DNA of 23,399 bases from Lachnospiraceae bacterium. Lineage in GTDB: Bacteria; Bacillota; Clostridia; Lachnospirales; Lachnospiraceae. The DNA lies in contig CAAFJI010000103.1 of the NCBI GenBank assembly GCA_900763175.1, positions 1 to 23,399 of the forward strand, in the 5' to 3' direction. Of the stretch, positions 8,052 through 16,394 are shown in pieces; position 1 is the stretch's first letter; every line of letters begins with the position of its first letter. The notes below the pieces were generated by a model. That model made no database searches. It saw only the letters and a list, made by a program, of their open reading frames with translations, and had not been told where the DNA came from. The position numbers and the translations under genes were made by a program.

Positions 8052-9317
8052 ATGGAACGAGCAAAGAGAATCCTAAAGAAATTTTCACAGATCAAAAAGG
8101 AGCAGGGTATGGCAGCACTGCTTTCCATGTTCTGGGGATATGTGACCTATGCGTTATATGACCGCTGGAAGGTAAGACGCCTTCGGAAGTTTCCTCCGAA
8201 AATGGTGAAGAACCGCATCCTTTTTGAGACAAACGATGACTTTACCGACAACAGCAGAGCTCTTTTTGATTATATGGTGGAAAATGGATATAATAAAAAA
8301 TATGAGCTGGTCTGGCTGGTCCATGAGCCGGAGAAATATGAGAAATACAAGGCGGAAAATGTAAAATTCATCCGTAATTTTAAGAAAAATACAACCATCC
8401 GCCGGGCAGCAGCTTACCGTTATGCCCTGACCTCAGCCTTCATTTTCTATACCCAGGCTTTTAACTGGATCGGAATGGCAAGAAAGGGCCAGACCTTCGT
8501 GAATCTCTGGCATGGCTGCGGTTACAAGGCAAATAAGAATAACCGCAAGGTATTTTTTGACTACTGCCTTGTTCCAGGAGATGTGTTTATTGAGACAAAG
8601 AAGGAATTCTTCGGATGCAGCTCCAGGAAGCTTCTTCCCCTTGGTTATCCCCGCTATGACCAGATGATGAAGGGCAGCCAGGCAGCAAGAGATTACAGGG
8701 AAAGGCTCCTGAAGGAATCCGGAAGTGAAAAGCTGATCCTGTGGATGCCTACTTACCGTCATGCAAGCAGCGAAAGATTAAATGAGGAAACTCTGAACAA
8801 TGAGTTTAACATCCCTATTCTGGATGATAAGGAAAGACTTCTCGCTTTTAATAACTTCTGTCGTGACAACCGTATGCTGGTAGTGATCAAGAAGCATTAT
8901 CTTCAGATTCCCTATGATTTCGGGGAGAACGTGCTTACCAACATCGTATATCTGGAAAATAAGGACCTGGAGGAAAATGGCCTTCAGCTTTATGAGTTCA
9001 TTAATTGCTCCGATGCTCTGGTATCTGACTATTCTTCAGTTGCTATTGACTATCTTCTTCTTGACCGTCCTCTCGGCTTTACCCTGGACGATTATGAGGC
9101 CTATACAGAATCAAGAGGATGGGTGTTTGAGAATCCTCTGGAATATATGCCAGGAGAGCATATTTACAACGTGCAGCAGTTTGAACAGTTTGTTCTTGAT
9201 GTGAAGAATGGCAAAGACGATTACCGGGCACAGCGTGCAGCAATACGTGGAAAAACCCACAATGTAACAGACAATTACTGTAAGAGGGTTCTGGATTATT
9301 TCCACATTACCCGATAA
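8052..9317 (+). CDS. Second CDP-glycerol glycerophosphotransferase family protein
   Basis: This 421-residue protein is a paralogue of the enzyme encoded at 6290, with the same layout: DNSRALFDYM (66-75), VNLWHGCGYK with His154, LGYPRYD (197-203), WMPTYRHASS (231-240), VIKKHYLQ with His282, SDYSSVAIDYLLLDRPLGF (325-343) and EYMPGEHIY. The usual Pro after the second His (KKHP) is Tyr here; the His itself is kept, so it is probably active. The start at 8052 is preferred over 8019 because AGGAAAGGTGAG lies just upstream. Two paralogues around tagD suggest sequential or alternating transfers, one perhaps priming and the other extending. Which one does which cannot be decided from sequence. Confidence 0.9.
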   Translation: MERAKRILKKFSQIKKEQGMAALLSMFWGYVTYALYDRWKVRRLRKFPPKMVKNRILFETNDDFTDNSRALFDYMVENGYNKKYELVWLVHEPEKYEKYKAENVKFIRNFKKNTTIRRAAAYRYALTSAFIFYTQAFNWIGMARKGQTFVNLWHGCGYKANKNNRKVFFDYCLVPGDVFIETKKEFFGCSSRKLLPLGYPRYDQMMKGSQAARDYRERLLKESGSEKLILWMPTYRHASSERLNEETLNNEFNIPILDDKERLLAFNNFCRDNRMLVVIKKHYLQIPYDFGENVLTNIVYLENKDLEENGLQLYEFINCSDALVSDYSSVAIDYLLLDRPLGFTLDDYEAYTESRGWVFENPLEYMPGEHIYNVQQFEQFVLDVKNGKDDYRAQRAAIRGKTHNVTDNYCKRVLDYFHITR

Positions 9318-9366
9318 ATCCCAAAACCTTTGGATAGGAGGAAGCCCCGGCAGGGGTGTACAGGAT

Positions 9367-10590
9367 ATGAAAATATGTATCTGGATAACAAAAATCTTTG
9401 ATCTGGGCGGAACCAAGCGAGTGGTTTCCCTTCTGGCAAATGAGCTGGTAAAGGAGCATGATGTAACCATCATGACCTATGAGGACCGTTTCCGTGAGGA
9501 TAGGACCATGTACCACTTAAGCGAAGAGATCAACGTGGATTTCATTGATAACAGCCACTTTATCAACAAACACCATACCCCTGCATTCTGTGCACGGTAT
9601 TTTGTAAAAAAGGTCAATGACCGCACCGGATTCTTCAATAAAAAATGCTTTGACCCCATTCTTGCCGAGGCGATTTTCCCGAAAAAAACAAGGGAGAAGT
9701 GGGTGGAATATTTTAATTCCCAGGACTATGACGTGATCCTCACAACTGCATCCTTAAGCCTTCGCCTTGCCATGATCGCACCACAGTTAAAGGCAGCCAC
9801 CATTGGATGGCAGCACAACTGCTATGATGGTTATCTTCATGTGAAGAATGTAGTATTCTGGAAGCAGGAGAACCTTCTGCAGCATTATCTTCTCAATCTG
9901 AACCGTTATATTGTGCTTAGCGATTATGATAAACGTGATTATATGGAGAAGCTGGGAATTGATACAGAGGTGAAGATCAATCCCAGAAGCTTTGTAAGTG
10001 AGAAGAAATGCAATGTGAAATCCAAACGTTTCCTGATGGCCACCCGTTTTGTCTACGCAAAAGGCCTTGACCTGATGATGGAATCCTTTGAGGAATTTTG
10101 CAAAGAGGATTCAGAATGGGAACTGGATATTCTGGGAGACGGAGATCTTTTTGAGCAGATCAAGGCAGATGCAAAGAAGCGCCATCTGGAAAAGCGTGTC
10201 CATTTCGTAGGCTATACCAACGAGCCAGAGAAATATTATCTCAATTCTTCTGTATTTCTGCTTCCTTCCAGATGGGAAGGCTGGCCAATGGTTATCATGG
10301 AAGCCTTTGAGTTCGGACTTCCGGTAATCGCCTACCATATGGGAGCTATGGATCTGATCATCGACGATGGCAGGACCGGTTTCCTTCCGGAAGCCTTTGA
10401 TTCTCATAAATTTGCACAGGCAATGTTAAAGCTGGCTCATGACGAGGATCTGCGCAGACAGATGTCAGAGAATGCCATTGTGAAATCCGACGATTTCTCC
10501 ATTGACAAGGCTGTAAAAGAATGGAACGGACTTTTTGAACGGGTAGTGGCAGAGAAAAGGGGGCAGCTAGATGAAACTCACCGTAAATAA
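9367..10590 (+). CDS. GT4-family glycosyltransferase
   Basis: This is a GT-B retaining glycosyltransferase of 407 residues. The N-terminal half begins MKICIWITKIFDLGGTKRV, with the GG acceptor loop at 14-15. The C-terminal half has RFLMATRFVYAKGLDLMME (221-239), LDILGDGDLFEQI (253-265) and the EX7E pair E304/E312 in WEGWPMVIMEAFE, followed by GRTGFLPE. It presumably decorates or extends the polymer; the donor is unknown. The only purine-rich stretch next to the ATG is a weak AGGA with 1-2 bases of spacing. A better AGGAGG lies about 25 bases upstream but serves no in-frame start I could find, so translation may be modest. The 3' end overlaps the next gene by 20 bases. Confidence 0.87.
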   Translation: MKICIWITKIFDLGGTKRVVSLLANELVKEHDVTIMTYEDRFREDRTMYHLSEEINVDFIDNSHFINKHHTPAFCARYFVKKVNDRTGFFNKKCFDPILAEAIFPKKTREKWVEYFNSQDYDVILTTASLSLRLAMIAPQLKAATIGWQHNCYDGYLHVKNVVFWKQENLLQHYLLNLNRYIVLSDYDKRDYMEKLGIDTEVKINPRSFVSEKKCNVKSKRFLMATRFVYAKGLDLMMESFEEFCKEDSEWELDILGDGDLFEQIKADAKKRHLEKRVHFVGYTNEPEKYYLNSSVFLLPSRWEGWPMVIMEAFEFGLPVIAYHMGAMDLIIDDGRTGFLPEAFDSHKFAQAMLKLAHDEDLRRQMSENAIVKSDDFSIDKAVKEWNGLFERVVAEKRGQLDETHRK

Positions 10591-12856
10591 TCTGAAAAAA
10601 CTGGTGAAGAAAGTGCTCCGCCCGGAAGAAACCTCTCCAAAGGAGAAGGACACTTTGGAAGGTGCTGTAAAAAAGGCGGAAGAGGAAGCCCACTATAATC
10701 TTACAGAGGAGCTTCGGGAAAAGTATGCCTGTTTTTGGGAAAACAGCCCGATAAAAGAAAAATGTATTTTATATGAGGCATTTGGGGGCAGAGGTATGAC
10801 CTGCAGTCCTCATGCCATTTTTAAATATCTTTTGGCCCAGGCGGAGTTTCACGATTACCTCCATGTCTGGGTCATTGACGATTTTTCCGATAATCGGATT
10901 TCTATGGAGCAGTACAAAGACTGTGAAAATGTGAAATTTGTCAAATTTCAGTCACTGGAGTACAGAGAATACCTGGCAACGGCCAAATATCTGGTAAACA
11001 ATGTAAGCTTTCCAGGTTACTTTACCAAAAGAGAGGGGCAGATTTTTATTGACACCTGGCATGGAATCCCTCTAAAGACCATTGGCTTTGACATTCCATC
11101 TGGAAAGGTGAGCGCAGGAAATACAGTAAAAAATTTCCTGGCAGCCGATTATCTGATTTCCCCAAACAGCTTCATGACCCAGATTTACAAAAAGGCATTC
11201 AAAATGGACGGGCTGTATCCAGGAACAATCCTGGAAATCGGGCAGCCTCGTAATGACAGCTATTTTCATTCAGACAGGGAAGACGTGATCCGGAAACTGA
11301 ATCAGATGGGGGTAAAGGCTGATCCGGATAAAAAGCTGATTCTCTATGCACCGACTTGGAAGGGGAGTAAGTATTCCAGCCCGGACACCAGCCTGGATGC
11401 TTATGAGAAAATGATCCGTACTATAGAAGAAAACGTGGATACCGCCAAATATCAGGTGTTTGTAAAGCCACACCAGATCGTGTATTATCACATCAAGGAT
11501 ACCCAGGGAGTGACTGGTCAGTATATTCCGGCAACTGTGGATACCAATGAGCTTCTTCGTGCTACAGATATCCTGATTTCTGATTATTCCAGTATTTATT
11601 TCGACTATCTGGTATCCGGAAGGCCTGTTTTATTCTTTATTCCGGATCTTGCAGATTACATTGGCTATAGAGGCCTGTATTTTGGAATTGACAAATTGCC
11701 TGGGCCTATTGCCCAGAGCTATGAAGAACTGGGAACCCTGATAAGGGATGCGGATAAAGCCATGGAGCCCTATAGGGAACGGTATCAGAGGGAGGCTGCC
11801 TGGGCTTGTCCCATGGATGACGGGAATGTATGCAAAAGACTGGCAGATGTGGTGTTCCACGGGGAGAAGCTGGAAGGCTGCATAAAATGCTACACTGTGA
11901 AAAAGAAGAAACTCCTTCTGTATGCAGGAGATTTTTCCGAGAACGAAGTGACAGGCTCTGTCATCCAGATGGCAGAATACCTGGATTATGAAAAGTATGA
12001 TGCAACCCTGCTGGTGGAAGGACAAAAAGGAAAAGCTTCCTCCCAGCGATTAAGTGAACTGTCAGGACAGGTACGGGTTCTTTACAGAGGTCAGCCCTGC
12101 AACGGAAGTGCCAGGGAAAATGCCTGCCACGATCTTTTGATGCGCAGGAAGGAGGCAGAGATTCCAGCGGCATTTTATAAGAGAGAGGAGAAACGACTGT
12201 TTGGCGATGTTTCTTTTGACTGTGCCATTGATTTTACAGGAAAAAAGGATCTGTTTTCCATGGTGCTGTCTCAGTTTCCAGGCACGGAATACCATGTTTT
12301 TCACGGGCTTTTTGCCGAGAAAAACAGGATCGCAAGGGAGCTAAAGGAGCAGTCCGTAGTGGTTTCCCAGAAGGACAGCTACTATATTGCCAAAAGTATG
12401 CAGAAGAATCCGTCTGTGATAACGCTGGAAACAGTGCCGGCCCCGGATACAGAGAGAACGGCGTATTTTTATATGTGCGGAAAAAAAGGGAAAGATGTGA
12501 TCCAGTCTTTTTCCCAGTGCCAGGAAAAGAATTCCTGTCTGTATATCATGGGACAGGGGAAGGAATATGAGAGTCTGGAAAAGATCATCTCAAAGCTTCA
12601 CCTGGATGGAAGGGTAATTCTCACAGGCTGGCTGGAGCGGCCTTTTGCATTTTTGAATATGTGCGATTACATTATCTGCCCTAAGGGAGAAAAGGAGAGT
12701 ATGGCCTCCCTTGCAGCAAAAACAAGGAAGAAGAAGCTTCTTGAGGATGATTTCAAGACAGAAATAACAGGTGAATTTGATCCTGAGCTCTGGAACCAGA
12801 AGAGTTATCAGGAACTGGAAAAGCTGATAGAAGGCGAGAGGAATTTGGATGAGTGA
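10571..12856 (+). CDS. Long TagF-like glycerophosphotransferase with degenerate GT-B tail
   Basis: This 761-residue protein has two parts. Residues about 60-430 form a glycerophosphotransferase domain: ILYEAFGGRGMTCSPH (66-81), FIDTWHGIPLKT with His164, LEIGQPRNDSY (221-231), LYAPTWKG (258-265), VFVKPHQ with His301, SDYSSIYFDYL (337-347) and SGRPVLFFIPD. Residues about 446-761 look like a GT4-type GT-B domain (LLLYAGDFSENEVTG, LDYEKYDATLLVEG, CAIDFTG, LYIMGQGKEYESLEKII, RVILTGWLERPFAFLNMCDYI), but the EX7E catalytic pair expected after the last motif is not recognisable (KGEKESMASLAA stands there). The tail may bind acceptor or act as scaffold. An N-terminal Lys/Glu-rich region (about 1-40) may be coiled or membrane-associated. 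The gene overlaps its neighbours at both ends (20 and 8 bases), so it is tightly coupled. It is a candidate chain polymerase. Confidence 0.85.
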   Translation: MKLTVNNLKKLVKKVLRPEETSPKEKDTLEGAVKKAEEEAHYNLTEELREKYACFWENSPIKEKCILYEAFGGRGMTCSPHAIFKYLLAQAEFHDYLHVWVIDDFSDNRISMEQYKDCENVKFVKFQSLEYREYLATAKYLVNNVSFPGYFTKREGQIFIDTWHGIPLKTIGFDIPSGKVSAGNTVKNFLAADYLISPNSFMTQIYKKAFKMDGLYPGTILEIGQPRNDSYFHSDREDVIRKLNQMGVKADPDKKLILYAPTWKGSKYSSPDTSLDAYEKMIRTIEENVDTAKYQVFVKPHQIVYYHIKDTQGVTGQYIPATVDTNELLRATDILISDYSSIYFDYLVSGRPVLFFIPDLADYIGYRGLYFGIDKLPGPIAQSYEELGTLIRDADKAMEPYRERYQREAAWACPMDDGNVCKRLADVVFHGEKLEGCIKCYTVKKKKLLLYAGDFSENEVTGSVIQMAEYLDYEKYDATLLVEGQKGKASSQRLSELSGQVRVLYRGQPCNGSARENACHDLLMRRKEAEIPAAFYKREEKRLFGDVSFDCAIDFTGKKDLFSMVLSQFPGTEYHVFHGLFAEKNRIARELKEQSVVVSQKDSYYIAKSMQKNPSVITLETVPAPDTERTAYFYMCGKKGKDVIQSFSQCQEKNSCLYIMGQGKEYESLEKIISKLHLDGRVILTGWLERPFAFLNMCDYIICPKGEKESMASLAAKTRKKKLLEDDFKTEITGEFDPELWNQKSYQELEKLIEGERNLDE

Positions 12857-14534
12857 GATGGAAAAGCTTCTGGAGGAGAAAATGGACGAATTTGAAAGTG
12901 CCAGACGCCAGGCTATGAAATTTGTCCAAGAGAATCAGAAGGAATTGTCAAAAAATTATGCCTATGCAGAGGAACTAACAAAGCCGCTGACAGAGAATCA
13001 GATTTTCTTTTGTCTGGAAAACAGGACAAAGGGTGGGGAGCTGGTAAGGAAAATCCTGGAGACCGTTGCTCACAGGTATGGGAATGAATATATCTGTATC
13101 TGTTGTGCGAAAGGCGGCTTTTCCCTTTTCGGGCCTTCCGGAAGGATACAGATGATAAAAGAGGAGTCTGAGGAATACTGGACTGCCCTTGCCACATCCA
13201 GGTATATTATCAGCAGTATTCCCCTTCCTGTGCCTTATGTGAAAAGAAAAGGTCAGGTTTACTTTAATGCCATGGCAGAGGTTTACGATCAGGAAAATCT
13301 GGAGAACGTAAGCTTCTTATCTGTGACTGCAAGAGAGCTTTTGAAAACGGATCTTATTTATGCGCCATCTTATCAGACTGCGGCAAAAACCTGGCTGAAA
13401 AATTGCAAACTGGGTCAGGTGTATGATGGAAGAGTTCTCGTGCCAGCTGATAAAGAGAGAGCCGGCAGCACTTTGGCAGAGTTTCTCATAAAAGAACATA
13501 AGGGAGAGGAATTGGAAATTTTTTCCCTTCGTGAGAATCCGGAAAAGAAAAAAGTCCTTATTTTGGGCAGCTGGAAAGCTGAGCGAGAGGCCAAAATAAC
13601 AGTGGAGCGTATTCTGGAAAACCTGGATTCCTCCCGGTACGATGCTGCTTTGTACACAGGATGGCTGTCCGAGGACAAGGAGCAAAGAGAGTTTCTGTCT
13701 CTGGCAAGGTATATCCCTCTTCTTATGGGAGCTGGGCGTATGACCTTAAAGCAGGCGGATTTCCTCAATTACCGTACCATAGAAAAGAATCCGGTAGTGT
13801 ATCTGGAGAATGTGCGTATCCATAGCTATATAGATGAAATGATAGAGAGAGAGTGGGGGCGCCTTTTTGGAACTGCATCCTGGGATGTGGTTTTCCTAGC
13901 GGGCAGTGTAGGCTATCTTCCCTATTACCTGGCAGCAAAAGCTCCTGCGAAGACAAAGGTTCTGGCAGATCTTGATTTTCTGCCTTATATCAAAGAAAAA
14001 TATCCGGCAAGGTGGAGAAGGGCACTGACTGTGTTTGACAGGATTTATGCTCCGGCCGGATGTCTGCAGCTTGGCAGCTATGGGACAGAGAATAGGCTTC
14101 GCACCATGCGCCTTCCGGTACTTCCTGCAGAGAAAGAGACAGAAACAGAAAGAGTGTTTTACAATGGAAACACCTATCTGGTCTGTGAAAAGTGGGAAAT
14201 GAAGAACGGGCGTACTTCTCTGCGGCTGGTACAGCTTCCGGAGGAAGGGAGCCTTCTGGTAAATGGAGACCTGCCTTTCTCTCAGGGGCAAAAAGAGAAG
14301 CTGATGGCGCTTTCAAAGGACCACAGGCTTTACATTCTGGGGGCAGAAAGTGCTGCCTGTCACAGTGTTTTTCCGGATGCCATTGTTCTGGACGAATATG
14401 TGAGAAACGGACTTCCTCTTCATCCGGCAGCCTGGGAATTTTTTTCCGCTTTTTCCGGATATGTGGGAAATCAGGCTCTGGAATATGATGTGACAGGAAA
14501 AATCTGCAGAGCCTTTGGGGTACAGATGATATAA
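12849..14534 (+). CDS. Catalytically degenerate paralogue of the preceding TagF-like protein
   Basis: I recognise no standard family motif, but reading it beside its upstream neighbour shows collinear similarity. EYWTALATSRYIISS...YVKRKGQVYFNAM (109-142) matches EYREYLATAKYLVNN...FTKREGQIFIDTWHG of the neighbour. LLKTDLIYAPSYQTAAKTW (164-182) matches FLAADYLISPNSFMTQIY. KKKVLILGSW (233-242) and LDSSRYDAALYTGW (259-272) match KKKLLLYAGDF and LDYEKYDATLLVEG. The WHG histidine is lost, GQPRNDS is replaced by a VPADKE-type sequence, and about 200 residues carrying KPH and SDYSS are absent. The 561-residue protein is therefore probably not a glycerophosphotransferase; it may be an accessory or scaffold partner. 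The frame is intact, with GAGAGGA before the ATG and an 8-base overlap with its neighbour, which argues against a decaying pseudogene. It is the last gene before a terminator. Confidence 0.7.
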   Translation: MSEMEKLLEEKMDEFESARRQAMKFVQENQKELSKNYAYAEELTKPLTENQIFFCLENRTKGGELVRKILETVAHRYGNEYICICCAKGGFSLFGPSGRIQMIKEESEEYWTALATSRYIISSIPLPVPYVKRKGQVYFNAMAEVYDQENLENVSFLSVTARELLKTDLIYAPSYQTAAKTWLKNCKLGQVYDGRVLVPADKERAGSTLAEFLIKEHKGEELEIFSLRENPEKKKVLILGSWKAEREAKITVERILENLDSSRYDAALYTGWLSEDKEQREFLSLARYIPLLMGAGRMTLKQADFLNYRTIEKNPVVYLENVRIHSYIDEMIEREWGRLFGTASWDVVFLAGSVGYLPYYLAAKAPAKTKVLADLDFLPYIKEKYPARWRRALTVFDRIYAPAGCLQLGSYGTENRLRTMRLPVLPAEKETETERVFYNGNTYLVCEKWEMKNGRTSLRLVQLPEEGSLLVNGDLPFSQGQKEKLMALSKDHRLYILGAESAACHSVFPDAIVLDEYVRNGLPLHPAAWEFFSAFSGYVGNQALEYDVTGKICRAFGVQMI

Positions 14535-14542
14535 GAAAAGGA

Positions 14543-14574
14543 CATCTCCTGACGAAAAGGAGATGCCCTTTTTT
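14543..14574 (+). terminator. Rho-independent terminator of the polymer locus
   Basis: The stem CATCTCCT (14543-14550) pairs with AGGAGATG (14558-14565), followed by CCC and six Ts ending at 14574. It lies 9 bases after the last gene of the polymer locus and separates it from the ABC exporter genes. Confidence 0.9.
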
Positions 14575-14597
14575 CAGAAATAAAAAAGGGGGGACCT

Positions 14598-16394
14598 ATG
14601 AAAACAAACAGCAAAACCAATAAATACAGGATCATTTTCCAATTTTTGAAGGGAAATATCCGGTATTTTGTGGGAACCTTGATATTTTCCATGATCTTTA
14701 CAGCGTGTAATGCGCTGATCCCGCAGCTTGTGAAATATACCGTCGATCAGATTCTGCCGGGAGATGAGATTCCGGCAGGACTTACCGTGAGACAGGCTTT
14801 GCTTCTGGCAGCAGCGCTGGTTATCCTGTCAGCTGTCCTGTCCGGGATCTTTAACTATTTAAGCAAAATGTGCCTGGCAAAAGGCTCAGAAAACTTTCTG
14901 AAGTCTATTCGTGACACCCTATATCACCACACGCAGTACCTGCCCTTTTCCTGGCACGTACGCCATCAGACAGGTGAGATCATCCAGAGATGTACCTCTG
15001 ATGTGGAAGTGATTCGTAATTTTGTGTGCAGACAGCTTCCAGAGGTATTCAGGATTTGCTTCCTGATTATTTTATACCTTGGAATCATGTTTTCCATGAA
15101 TATGCCCATTACTTTGGCGGCTGCAGCCTTTTTTCCGGTGATTATCAGTTATTCCGGTTTTTTCTATTCCAGGATTGCAAAGAGATTCCAGGATGCTGAT
15201 GAGGCGGAAGGGGCACTTTCCAGTACCGTGCAGGAGAATCTGACTGGGGTACGTGTAGTACGGGCATTTGGAAGAGAGAAATACGAGATCGACCGTTTCG
15301 ATAAAAAAAACGATGCCTACTCTGCACTGTGGGTCCATCTGGGAAAAATAATGAGTATTTTCTGGGCATCCGGAGATCTGATCACGAACCTTCAGGTTCT
15401 CACGGTTATGGTGATGGGAACGGTATTTACCGTACAGGGAAGGATTTCCCTGGGAGAATTTCTGGCATTTATCTCTTACAATGCTTCCCTGACCTGGCCG
15501 GTGCGAAGCCTTGGAAGAATCATTTCCGACATGAGTAAAGCCGGCGTTTCCATGGAGCGAGTGGTGTACATTTTAGATGCCAAAGAGGAGAAAGAAGGAG
15601 AAGAGGAGCTGAGGCCAGCCCTGGATGGAGACATCTGTTTTCATAATGTTTCTTTTTCTTATTCCCAGGAGCATCCGGTACTGAAAAATATGAATTTTAC
15701 CATTCCGGCGGGAAGTACTTTTGCCATTTTAGGAACAACTGGAAGCGGGAAATCCACACTGGTCCATCTTCTTAACCGTCTATATGACCTGCCAAAGGAA
15801 AATGGAACCATTACGATTGGAGGGGTGGACATCCGTAAGATCAATCGTCAGTATTTGAGAAAAAATATTGGAATGGTACTTCAGGAGCCCTTTTTATTTT
15901 CCAGAACTATAGAGGAAAACATCGGAATTACCAGGGAAAATCCTACCAGGGACAGTATCCGTCATGCCGCAGAAATTGCCTGTGTGGATGAGGCAATCCA
16001 GCATTTTTCTGATGGATACGATACCATAGTGGGAGAGCGTGGCGTTACCTTATCCGGCGGACAGAAGCAGCGTGTGGCCATTGCCAGAATGCTGATGAAG
16101 AGGGCTCCTGTGCTGGTATTTGATGATTCTCTTTCCGCAGTAGATACGGAGACAGACAATAAGATTCGCCAGAAGCTGAAGGAGGAGATGGAGAAGGCAA
16201 CCGTGATTCTTATTTCCCATCGCATTACCTCTCTTATGCAGGCAGACTGTATTCTGGTCATGGATAAAGGAGAAATCCAGCAGATGGGAACTCATGAAGA
16301 ATTGATCAGCCAGGACGGACCTTACAGGGATATTTACGAGATTCAGATGAACAGCGACATCAGGCTGATGGAAGGAGGCCCGGTATGCGGATAG
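14598..16394 (+). CDS. ABC exporter half-transporter, subunit with degenerate ATP site
   Basis: This is a type IV ABC exporter half (598 residues): a six-helix membrane domain (about 20-310) followed by a nucleotide-binding domain (about 345-585). Motifs are Walker A GTTGSGKST (379-387), Q-loop VLQEPFLFS, signature LSGGQKQR (485-492), Walker B VLVFD (505-509) and H-loop His541. The catalytic Glu after Walker B is Asp510 (FDDSLSAVD), the known mark of the non-catalytic site in heterodimeric exporters such as TM287/288 and BmrCD. GGGGGG about 5 bases before the ATG is the ribosome binding site. It overlaps the next gene by 10 bases, so the two are co-produced. No dedicated promoter was seen after the terminator at 14574. 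The substrate is unknown: a drug, lipid or peptide is possible. Confidence 0.92.
   Translation: MKTNSKTNKYRIIFQFLKGNIRYFVGTLIFSMIFTACNALIPQLVKYTVDQILPGDEIPAGLTVRQALLLAAALVILSAVLSGIFNYLSKMCLAKGSENFLKSIRDTLYHHTQYLPFSWHVRHQTGEIIQRCTSDVEVIRNFVCRQLPEVFRICFLIILYLGIMFSMNMPITLAAAAFFPVIISYSGFFYSRIAKRFQDADEAEGALSSTVQENLTGVRVVRAFGREKYEIDRFDKKNDAYSALWVHLGKIMSIFWASGDLITNLQVLTVMVMGTVFTVQGRISLGEFLAFISYNASLTWPVRSLGRIISDMSKAGVSMERVVYILDAKEEKEGEEELRPALDGDICFHNVSFSYSQEHPVLKNMNFTIPAGSTFAILGTTGSGKSTLVHLLNRLYDLPKENGTITIGGVDIRKINRQYLRKNIGMVLQEPFLFSRTIEENIGITRENPTRDSIRHAAEIACVDEAIQHFSDGYDTIVGERGVTLSGGQKQRVAIARMLMKRAPVLVFDDSLSAVDTETDNKIRQKLKEEMEKATVILISHRITSLMQADCILVMDKGEIQQMGTHEELISQDGPYRDIYEIQMNSDIRLMEGGPVCG

Noticed and set aside
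12849..14534. Calling the degenerate TagF-like gene a pseudogene
   Set aside because: The frame is intact over 561 codons with a ribosome binding site and coupled overlap, so a functional non-catalytic protein is more likely.
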